A stretch of DNA of 6,047 nucleotides from Actinomycetota bacterium (lineage in GTDB: Bacteria > Actinomycetota > Thermoleophilia > Gaiellales > Gaiellaceae), in contig VAYE01000269.1 in assembly GCA_005883235.1 (NCBI GenBank), forward strand, positions 1 to 6,047, given 5' to 3'. The notes under the pieces are model-generated. The model saw only the letters and a list, made by a program, of their open reading frames with translations, had not been told where the DNA came from and did no database searches. Positions 1 to 5,329 of this stretch are shown one piece after another (within the stretch, counting starts at the first letter, position 1; every line of letters begins with the position of its first letter). A program made the position numbers and the translations under genes.

Positions 1-644
1 TGTTCGCGACGCTCTTCCTCGGCGTCGTCCTCGCGGTCTTCCTCACCCTCGGCGTCGTCCGCGGCGACGCCGAGCGCGGTCTCCTCCAGCCGCTCGTCGT
101 CCGGCCGCTCGGCCGCTCGACGCTGCTCCTGGCGCGGTTCCTCGGCGCGGTCGGCGTCTGCGCGCCGTACGTCCTCGGCGTCTACTTCACGTCGATGCTG
201 ATCACCGGGCTCACCGGCCACTGGTGGCCCGACCAAATCGTCCGTCCGGGGATCGAGCTCGCGGCCGCGGTCGCGCTCATCGCGGCGCTCTCGCTCCTCG
301 GCTCGGTCTTCCTCTCGTCGACGGCGAACGGGATCGCGATCTTCATGGTCTTCGGCGCGGGCCTCGTGGCGGGGCTGCTCGGGACGATCGGCCACGCGCT
401 CGCCTCGCACACGCTCGAGCGGGCGGCGAAGATCGCCGCCTACGTCGTCCCGGTGGAGGCGCTCTACCAGGACGCGCTCCAGGGGATCACCGCGAACCAG
501 CACGGCCTGACGAAGTTCGTCCTCGAGCTCGGGCCCTTCGGCGGCGCCTACACGGGCGGGGTCGGGCCGCGCATCTGGGCCGCCGTGTACCTGTGCCTCG
601 TCGCGGCGGTCGCCGTGCTCGGGTTCTCGCGCCGCGACCTCTAG
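1..644 (+). CDS. ABC-2 type transporter permease, C-terminal part (5' end outside window)
   Basis: This is the membrane subunit of an ABC transporter, here entering the window already in frame (first full codon at base 3) and running 213 residues to TAG at 642-644. It has five likely membrane helices, at about residues 2-19, 39-64, 85-104, 110-129 and 192-208. Between the first two is a cytoplasmic loop with GDAERGLLQPL followed by RPLGR, a layout typical of ABC-2 family permeases of the NatB/ABC2_membrane_2 kind. A stretch reading VPVEALYQDAL before the last helix, and a short basic tail (SRRDL), also fit that family. Such permeases pair with a separate ATPase, which would be expected upstream, outside the window. 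The substrate cannot be read from the sequence. The gene is convergent with the P1 peptidase, and their stop codons interleave. An internal ATG at 195 is not the true start, because strong family-like sequence precedes it. Confidence 0.85.
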   Translation, partial: FATLFLGVVLAVFLTLGVVRGDAERGLLQPLVVRPLGRSTLLLARFLGAVGVCAPYVLGVYFTSMLITGLTGHWWPDQIVRPGIELAAAVALIAALSLLGSVFLSSTANGIAIFMVFGAGLVAGLLGTIGHALASHTLERAAKIAAYVVPVEALYQDALQGITANQHGLTKFVLELGPFGGAYTGGVGPRIWAAVYLCLVAAVAVLGFSRRDL

Positions 645-1594
645 GCGCTTACAGCTCGAAGCACGGCGTCCCACGCGAGCTCGGAGGCGACGACGCCGAG
701 GCCGACGCTGTCCAGCGCAGGGTTCTCGACCTCGCCGGTCGAGACGGCGTAGAGCACGTCGCCGTCGACGAGGGCGTGGAAGGGCTGGATCGCCCGTGCG
801 AGCGACGCGTGCACCTGCCGGCCGAGCTGCTGGAGCACCCGCCGGTCGAGCGTCTGGTTCGTCACGACGACGGTGAGGGTCGTGTTGCCGGGCAGCTCGT
901 GCACCGGGCGGCCGGCGGCGACGCGTTCCTCGACGCCCTGGACGAGCGCCCGCCGCGCCCCGGTCGCCGCGTCGAGGTGGCCGCGGACGACCTGTCCGTC
1001 TCGGTCGAGGACGGCGCCGACGGCGTTCACGACGGTGAAGACGGCGACGCGGGTCGGCCTGAGCTGCCGGAACGCGGCGCCCTGCCCGCCGGGCTCGCCC
1101 TCGCCGAGCCCGAAGGTCTTGCCGACGGTCGCGGAGCGCCCGGCGCCGCGCGCTCCGAGCGGGAACCAGCCTTCACGGGCGGCGCGCAAGGCGGCCCGGC
1201 CGAGCTCCTTGTCCGGGTAGATCGAGTTCTCGCGGCCGCCGTAGTCGAAGACGATCGCGCCGGAGACGGTCGCAATGTCGAGCCACCCGACGGCGTAGTC
1301 GCGGGCGGCGAAGAGCTCCGCCGCGACCCCGCTCGCCGCCTCGAGCCCGTAGAGGGAGCCGCCGGCCAGGCAGATCGCCGAGACGCGCTCGTGCCCGCCG
1401 ATCGTCCCGGGCGAGCCGCCCCGGACGTCGGTCGCACAGGTCGCGCCGTCCAGGAAGTGGAAGACCGTGCAGCCGGTCGGGCCTTCCTCGTACTCGGCGA
1501 CGCCGATCCGCAGGCCGGGGAAGTCGAGCTCGAGCGCCGGGCCGTCGAAGTCGGTGCGCGGCACGAGCGACGCGTTGTCGTTCGATAGCCGCAT
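641..1594 (-). CDS. P1 (DmpA/S58) family peptidase, self-processing N-terminal nucleophile hydrolase
   Basis: This 317-residue protein is of normal length for the P1 family (DmpA L-aminopeptidase/D-esterase, BapA beta-aminopeptidase and relatives). Family features are the N-terminal DFPGLRIGVAEYEEGPTGCT region, ATDVRGGSPGT (about 54-64), ICLAGGSLYGLEAASGV (74-90), and GNTTL at 236-240 followed by VVVTNQTLDRR. In this family the precursor cuts itself before a Ser/Thr that becomes the nucleophile; here the likely bond is N237-T238, an assignment by motif only. No signal peptide is visible, so it is probably cytoplasmic. The start is ATG at 1592-1594, whose A is also the last base of the psuG stop (TGATG), so translation is probably coupled to psuG. 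A longer open frame runs upstream to about 2599, but that part is a shadow of psuG. Substrate is unknown; beta-peptides, D-amino acid amides or nylon-type oligomers are all known for relatives. Confidence 0.9.
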   Translation of the reverse strand: MRLSNDNASLVPRTDFDGPALELDFPGLRIGVAEYEEGPTGCTVFHFLDGATCATDVRGGSPGTIGGHERVSAICLAGGSLYGLEAASGVAAELFAARDYAVGWLDIATVSGAIVFDYGGRENSIYPDKELGRAALRAAREGWFPLGARGAGRSATVGKTFGLGEGEPGGQGAAFRQLRPTRVAVFTVVNAVGAVLDRDGQVVRGHLDAATGARRALVQGVEERVAAGRPVHELPGNTTLTVVVTNQTLDRRVLQQLGRQVHASLARAIQPFHALVDGDVLYAVSTGEVENPALDSVGLGVVASELAWDAVLRAVSA

Positions 1595-2466
1595 CAGGAG
1601 ACCGCCGCCTCCGCGGCGAGGGCCGCGTTCGCGACGACGAGGTCGCGGTTCGCGCGCAGCGTGGCGCCGCCGCTCCGCTCGTGGAGGAAGGAGAGGACGA
1701 ACGGCGTCACGTCCTGGCCGGCGACTCCGCGCTCCCGGGCGAGCGCCAGCGCCGCCTCGATCAGCGGCTCGACGTCGTCGAGGCTCTCGTCCGGTGGGCG
1801 AGCGAGAAGGAGCCCGCCGCCGCCGAGCTCCCAGTGCGCGCGCGCGATCGCCGCCGCCTCGGCGGCGCTCTCGACTCGCGCCGACACCGGCGGCCCACCC
1901 CGAGCGGCGTAGAAGAGCGGCAGCTCGCCCGTCCGGAAGCCGAGCACCGGCACGCCGAGGGTCTCCAGCGCCTCGGCTGTCGCGGCCACGTCCAGGAGCG
2001 ACTTGACCCCGGCGGAGACGACGAGCGTCTGCGTCCGCGCCAGCTCGGCGAGGTCGGCCGAGACGTCGAGGCGGCCGGCCTCCCAGCCGCGGTGGACGCC
2101 GCCGAGGCCGCCGGTGCCGAGGAAGCGAATCCCCGCCGCGCGACAGACCGCGAGCGTGCCGCCGGCGGTCGTGGCCCCGACCGCGCCCTGCGTCGCGCAC
2201 GCGGCGAGGTCGCGCGGGCCGACCTTCCGCGCCCGCGCGTCGAACCGCTCGAGCTCCTCCGCCGTCAGCCCGGCCCGCACCGCGCCGTCGAGGACGCCGA
2301 TCGTCGCCGGGACGGCGCCCGCCGCGCGCACGCGCCGCTCCGCCTCGACTCCGACGGCCACGCCCTCTCCGGGCGGGAAACCGTGCGCGACGAGCGTCGT
2401 CTCGAGCGCGACGACCGGCGTCCCGTCGCGGAGCGCCGCCTCGACCTCGGGCGCGAGGACGATCAC
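1594..2466 (-). CDS. psuG: Pseudouridine-5'-phosphate glycosidase
   Basis: PsuG cleaves the C-C glycosidic bond of pseudouridine 5'-phosphate, giving uracil and ribose 5-phosphate, in the cytoplasm. The 290-residue product is close to the usual length and carries the family blocks in order: ALETTLVAHGFP (20-31, with the catalytic-type Glu22), KVGPRDLAAC (81-90), GTGGLGGVHRGWE (117-129), DVSADLAEL (134-142, Asp138 of the metal/substrate site region) and SAGVKSLLD (151-159). Lys155 corresponds to the lysine that forms a Schiff base with the opened ribose in E. coli PsuG. The C-terminal block SGGATLRANRDLVVANAAL also matches the family. The start is GTG at 2464-2466, overlapping the kinase stop as GTGA, with GGGAG seven bases upstream. 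It is the middle gene of a coupled run with the PfkB kinase and the P1 peptidase. All key residues I can name are present, so it looks active. Confidence 0.95.
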   Translation of the reverse strand: MIVLAPEVEAALRDGTPVVALETTLVAHGFPPGEGVAVGVEAERRVRAAGAVPATIGVLDGAVRAGLTAEELERFDARARKVGPRDLAACATQGAVGATTAGGTLAVCRAAGIRFLGTGGLGGVHRGWEAGRLDVSADLAELARTQTLVVSAGVKSLLDVAATAEALETLGVPVLGFRTGELPLFYAARGGPPVSARVESAAEAAAIARAHWELGGGGLLLARPPDESLDDVEPLIEAALALARERGVAGQDVTPFVLSFLHERSGGATLRANRDLVVANAALAAEAAVS

Positions 2467-3185
2467 GGCATCGCTCCCAGGCGCGCGACGCAGCGCGCCG
2501 CAGCCTCGCGCGCGAGCTCCGGGCCGCCGACGAGGAACCCGGCGGCGAGCGCGTCGCCCGCGCCGGTCGAGTCGACGACCTCGCCTGCGGCCGGCGCAAA
2601 CTCCTCGTCGCCGACGGCGAAGCCGCGCGCGCCCCGCTTGACCACCCGCGCCGCGGTCCCGACCCCGCCCCCGAGCGCCTGCCACTCCTGCTCGTTGCCG
2701 AAGACGACGTCCGGTCGGAGCCGCTCCAGTCGCGCGCGGAGGCCGCTGCCGCGGATCGCCGTCCACGAGGAGAGGTCGACGCTGAGGCGGCCGGACCGGA
2801 GCGCCGCGGCGGCCTCCGCCGCCTCGGCGATCGGGCTCGCGAGCAGGCTGTACCCGGCGAGGTGGAGCCAGTCGCAGTCCGCGAACCAGGCCGGGTCGAG
2901 CTCCTCCGGCCGCAGCGTGGGGGCGACGCCGCGGTCCGAGGCCATCGCCCGGTCGCCTCCGGGCTCGACGAGCGAGACGACGACGCCGTTCCGTTGCGTC
3001 GCGACCGGCCCCGCGACCTCGACGCCGCGCCGCTCGAGCTCGGCAGCCGCGAGCCCGCCCGCCTCGTCGTCGCCCCGCTTGCCGACGAAGCGGCCCTCGG
3101 CGCCGAGCTCGACCGCCCAGGCGGCGACGTTCGCGGCTTGCCCGCCTGCCCCGAGCCGTGTCTCCGCGCGCGCGTCGGCTCCGGG
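2463..3185 (-). CDS. PfkB/ribokinase-family sugar kinase, probable pseudouridine kinase, 5'-truncated
   Basis: This is a PfkB-family kinase; next to psuG it is most likely the pseudouridine kinase (PsuK role) that makes pseudouridine 5'-phosphate with ATP. Recognisable sequence covers about 240 residues, against about 300 normally. The N-terminal PfkB signature lies at 3146-3072 (GGQAANVAAWAVELG and following), the family stretch RPDVVFGNEQEW follows, and the C-terminal signature DSTGAGDALAAGF includes GAGD at 2564-2553, whose Asp is the catalytic base. The gene ends in TGA at 2463-2465, overlapping psuG as GTGA. The first beta strand, with the usual GD/GE and sugar-binding Asp (about 25 residues), is absent. 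The frame stays open to a TAG at 3303-3305, but the sequence upstream of about 3185 is Arg/Ser/Pro-rich and unlike a kinase. The frame has no ATG, GTG, TTG or CTG except ATG at 2943-2945, which would give only 160 residues and lose signature 1. It may therefore be a broken gene. Family assignment is confident; the true 5' end and activity are not. Confidence 0.75.
   Translation of the reverse strand, partial: PGADARAETRLGAGGQAANVAAWAVELGAEGRFVGKRGDDEAGGLAAAELERRGVEVAGPVATQRNGVVVSLVEPGGDRAMASDRGVAPTLRPEELDPAWFADCDWLHLAGYSLLASPIAEAAEAAAALRSGRLSVDLSSWTAIRGSGLRARLERLRPDVVFGNEQEWQALGGGVGTAARVVKRGARGFAVGDEEFAPAAGEVVDSTGAGDALAAGFLVGGPELAREAAARCVARLGAMP
2474..2478 (-). promoter_or_regulatory. Ribosome binding site of psuG
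   Basis: On the minus strand GGGAG lies seven bases before the GTG start of psuG, inside the last codons of the kinase gene. It supports the GTG at 2464-2466 as the start and suggests psuG can be initiated even if the truncated kinase upstream is not translated. Confidence 0.5.
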
Positions 3186-3192
3186 CGAGTTC

Positions 3193-3366
3193 GTGCTCGG
3201 CGGGCTCGTGGGCGCGTCCGCCGCGCTCGCGGCCGGCCGGCGGCTCCCGCGGCGACGGCGGCCGACGCCGATCGGCCTGGCCGCCTTCGAGGACGCGCCC
3301 TGCTATCGCGAGCTCGTCCAGGACGAGGAGCGGCGCGAGGCTAGTGGCCGGGGCCGAGGCGCCTGA
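3193..3366 (+). CDS. Possible small single-helix membrane protein (hypothetical, start uncertain)
   Basis: A candidate small gene facing away from the kinase. From GTG at 3193 it would encode 57 residues ending at TGA 3364-3366. The product starts with a hydrophobic, Gly/Ala-rich segment (LGGLVGASAALAAG), then a basic cluster RRLPRRRR that would act as a positive-inside anchor, then a cytoplasmic tail with PIGLAAFEDAPCYREL and an acidic/basic end. This order reads like a real protein, and more so than the opposite kinase-frame reading of the same bases. Against it: there is no clear ribosome binding site, the same open frame continues far upstream as a shadow of the kinase, both frames share third codon positions so GC3 cannot decide, and the last 26 bases overlap the glycosyltransferase tail. 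The true N-terminus may be lost together with that of the kinase. I do not recognise a named family. Confidence 0.35.
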   Translation: MLGGLVGASAALAAGRRLPRRRRPTPIGLAAFEDAPCYRELVQDEERREASGRGRGA

Positions 3367-4990
3367 GCGCCCGGTCGACGGTGTCGACGTTGACGTCGGC
3401 GTCCCCGATGTAGAGCGACTGGCCGACGAGCTGGACGGCCCTCGACTCCTGGAGGAAGCGCCGCGGCGTGCGGGTCGGCTCGAGGCTCCGGATGACGAGG
3501 AACGGCCCCCAGACCCGCGCCTCGAAGGCCGAGGCGGGCCGCGGAAGCCGGAGCGGGATCGTGAGCTTCGGCGTGAAGTTGTTCGTGTCGCTTGCGTCGA
3601 AGACCCAGACGCCGCGGCCGAGCGGCTTCGGCGCCGCGCGGAGGACGGAGAGCGCGAGCTTCGGGTCGGCGCGCGGAACGACCGTCTTCGTGAGCGCGCC
3701 GTTCCGCTCCCAGGCGCCGAGGTAGAGCGGGTCGTAGCCGAAGAGGACGTCGCGCGGCCGCGCCGTCCGGGCCAGCCAGGCCGAGGCCCCCGCGCGCGCC
3801 GCGACCCGTGCGGACGGCTCGCCGTCGAAGAGAAGCGGAGTCTTGTGGTCGGCCCACGCGACTTCCGCACCGACGAGGACGAGGAGCGCGGCGGCCGCCG
3901 CGACCGGAGCGAGCCTCGCGCGCCGCGCCAGCCGGACGAGGGGGAGCGCCACGAGCGTGCTGAAGAACGGCAGCGCGAAGATCAGGTGCCGCGACTCCGG
4001 CGAGGTCTGCGAGCCGAGCTTCGCGACGAGGAACGCGAAGGTCGGCGTGCCGAAGACGGCGCCGACGAGCAGCGCGCCGACGGACCCCTCGCGCGCGAGG
4101 AGCACGAGCCCGAGAGCGGCGAGCAAGAGGACGACGACGAGCGCCGGCCGGTAGCCCGTGGAGAGGTCGCCGGCGACCGCCCAGAGGTACTTCAACACGG
4201 GGATCGGCCCGCCCAGCTTGCCGCCGCCGCCCCCGACGCCGACGTCGAAGCGGCCTGCGAGCACGAAGTCGGTCCGCCAGAACGGGATTCCTGCGACGAG
4301 GACGGCGGCGAAGGCGACGACCGCCCCGCGGAGCCGGACACGTCGGAGCAGGACGTAGAGCCCCTGCGAGGCGAGGACGAGCGCGCCGTACGGGTGGGTC
4401 GCGATCGTCGCCAGGACGGCAAGCGCCCACCAGGCCCAACGGCGCCCGCCGCCTTCGAGCGCGCGTTCGAGCAGCAGGTACGAGAGCGCGCTCGTGAAGA
4501 GGAAGAGGCTGTACATCCGGCCGTAGACGCCGTGGAAGAGGAGCGCCCAGCTCCCGGAGGCGAGCGCCGCCGCGCCGAGTCCCGTGGCTCGCCCGCCCAG
4601 GCGCGTCCCGAGCGCCCCGACGACAGGGACGCTGGCGACGGCGAAGAGCGCCGAGAAGAGCCGAAGCGCGGTCAGCCCGCCGCCCACGTGCGCGACGAGG
4701 AAGGCGAGCACGAAGTGGAGCGGCGCGCCGCCCCGGCGGCCGAGCACGATCCGCAGCACGTCGCCGAAGGAGTGCCGCCCGGTGAAGAGCGCGAGCGTCT
4801 CGTCCTCGTGCGGCGGCCACGCGTGCACCTGAACGAGCACGAACGTCGCGACGGCGGCCGAGCAGAGGGCGATGCCGGCCGCGTAGGCGCGCGCGGAGAG
4901 GTCGGCCGGAAACGGCCGGGCCGCGACCTGGGGTCGCGGCTGGTCTGAAGTCTGCGGCGGGCGGCGAGTGGGGGAGATCGTTTCGGTCAT
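3341..4990 (-). CDS. GT-C fold membrane glycosyltransferase (family 39/ArnT-PMT-like)
   Basis: This 549-residue multi-pass membrane protein probably transfers a sugar from a polyprenyl-phosphate donor to an acceptor on the outer face of the membrane. Residues 1-34 are a polar, proline-rich cytoplasmic start. About a dozen helices follow, with clear ones near 35-55, 89-106, 107-125, 186-205, 222-237, 282-299, 304-323, 336-353 and 361-380. The first outer loop holds HEDE (61-64), the acidic motif expected to carry the catalytic Asp/Glu of GT-C enzymes. Other family-like marks are GGAPLHF (87-93), YGRMYSLF (156-163), THPYGAL (198-204) and ESRHLIFALPFF (332-343). Residues from about 381 form a soluble outer domain ending at TAG 3341-3343. 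The start is ATG at 4988-4990 with no obvious Shine-Dalgarno sequence, so the mRNA may have a very short leader. Acceptor and sugar are unknown; the nearby LCP gene hints at envelope glycans. Confidence 0.88.
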   Translation of the reverse strand: MTETISPTRRPPQTSDQPRPQVAARPFPADLSARAYAAGIALCSAAVATFVLVQVHAWPPHEDETLALFTGRHSFGDVLRIVLGRRGGAPLHFVLAFLVAHVGGGLTALRLFSALFAVASVPVVGALGTRLGGRATGLGAAALASGSWALLFHGVYGRMYSLFLFTSALSYLLLERALEGGGRRWAWWALAVLATIATHPYGALVLASQGLYVLLRRVRLRGAVVAFAAVLVAGIPFWRTDFVLAGRFDVGVGGGGGKLGGPIPVLKYLWAVAGDLSTGYRPALVVVLLLAALGLVLLAREGSVGALLVGAVFGTPTFAFLVAKLGSQTSPESRHLIFALPFFSTLVALPLVRLARRARLAPVAAAAALLVLVGAEVAWADHKTPLLFDGEPSARVAARAGASAWLARTARPRDVLFGYDPLYLGAWERNGALTKTVVPRADPKLALSVLRAAPKPLGRGVWVFDASDTNNFTPKLTIPLRLPRPASAFEARVWGPFLVIRSLEPTRTPRRFLQESRAVQLVGQSLYIGDADVNVDTVDRALRRLGPGH

Positions 4991-5000
4991 GGTCAGGCGG

Positions 5001-5013
5001 GCCGGTCACGCTA
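5001..5013 (-). promoter_or_regulatory. Possible promoter of the glycosyltransferase gene
   Basis: On the minus strand TAGCGT (5013-5008) fits the TAnnnT form of a -10 element and sits 17 bases before the ATG at 4990, which would place transcription start near 5001 and leave a leader of about ten bases. No convincing -35 element is seen. This is a motif-level guess in the only intergenic gap that can serve this gene. Confidence 0.3.
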
Positions 5014-5032
5014 ACACCTCGGATGCCGCTGC

Positions 5033-5047
5033 TAGCCTTGTCCGGCC
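5033..5047 (+). promoter_or_regulatory. Likely -10 element for a leaderless fmdB-like mRNA
   Basis: TAGCCT (5033-5038) matches TAnnnT and ends nine bases before the GTG at 5048. Transcription starting about seven to ten bases after the element would begin at or next to the start codon, and no Shine-Dalgarno sequence precedes the GTG. Leaderless genes with this spacing are common in actinobacteria. A -35 element is not clear. Confidence 0.45.
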
Positions 5048-5329
5048 GTGCCGATCTACGAGTACAAATGCCCGCAAGGCCACGTTTTCGAGCTGTTCCA
5101 GCGCATGAGCGATCCGCCTCCGGCGGCGTGTGAGATCTGCGGCGAGGGCCCGGTCGAGCGGGTGCTGTATCCCGTCGCGGTCCACTTCAAAGGCTCCGGG
5201 TTCTACTCGACCGACTACGGCCGCGGCGGCCGCAAGCGAGAGGACGGCTCGAAGGACGGGGCGGAGCCGGCGAAGACAGAGACCGGCACGAGCGAGCCGA
5301 AGAAGGAGAAGGCCGCGGACGCGACTTAG
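5048..5329 (+). CDS. FmdB-family zinc-ribbon protein
   Basis: A 93-residue protein with the FmdB/CxxC regulatory-type fold at its N-terminus. It begins MPIYEYKC, then VFELFQRMSDPPP, then CEIC, and continues with VERVLYPVAVHFKGSGFYSTDYG, which is the standard family body (residues 1-58). The usual first metal pair CxxCGH is replaced by C8-P-Q-G-H12, so the likely zinc ligands are C8, H12, C28 and C31. Residues 59-93 are a charged, Lys/Glu-rich, probably disordered tail. The family name comes from a regulator proposed for formamidase operons, but the role of most members is unknown, so no precise job should be assumed here. The start is GTG at 5048, chosen because the MPIYEY opening is the family's exact N-terminus. 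It is divergent from the glycosyltransferase and convergent with the LCP gene, with interleaved stops. Confidence 0.92.
   Translation: MPIYEYKCPQGHVFELFQRMSDPPPAACEICGEGPVERVLYPVAVHFKGSGFYSTDYGRGGRKREDGSKDGAEPAKTETGTSEPKKEKAADAT

Noticed and set aside
629..648. Short inverted repeat GCGCC/GGCGC around the convergent stops at 641-644
   Set aside because: Only a five-base stem with a ten-base loop and no T-tract; in this GC-rich DNA that is expected by chance, so I do not call a terminator.
224..1588. 454-residue plus-strand open frame across the permease and peptidase
   Set aside because: Arg/Gly/Ala-rich with no motif; it overlaps two confident genes in other frames.
1595..2599. Upstream extension of the P1 peptidase frame to 652 residues
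   Set aside because: The extra part is Arg-rich shadow of psuG; the family N-terminus begins right after the ATG at 1592-1594.
1681..3192. Long plus-strand open frame opposite psuG and the kinase
   Set aside because: It aligns third codon positions with the kinase frame, so stops are rare by composition. The product is Arg/Ala-rich with no family-like motif up to about 3184, while the minus strand carries clear psuG and PfkB motifs.
3186..3340. A frameshift that would restore the kinase N-terminus
   Set aside because: None of the three minus frames shows the GD/GE strand or any ATG, GTG or TTG here, so a simple one- or two-base indel does not explain the loss.
3158..4948. 596-residue plus-strand open frame opposite the glycosyltransferase
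   Set aside because: It is an extremely charged Arg/Glu/Asp-rich translation typical of a high-GC shadow; the minus strand encodes a clear multi-pass GT-C enzyme.
3303..5009. 568-residue minus open frame starting at GTG 5009
   Set aside because: Out of frame with the glycosyltransferase and composed of Arg/Ala-rich shadow sequence.
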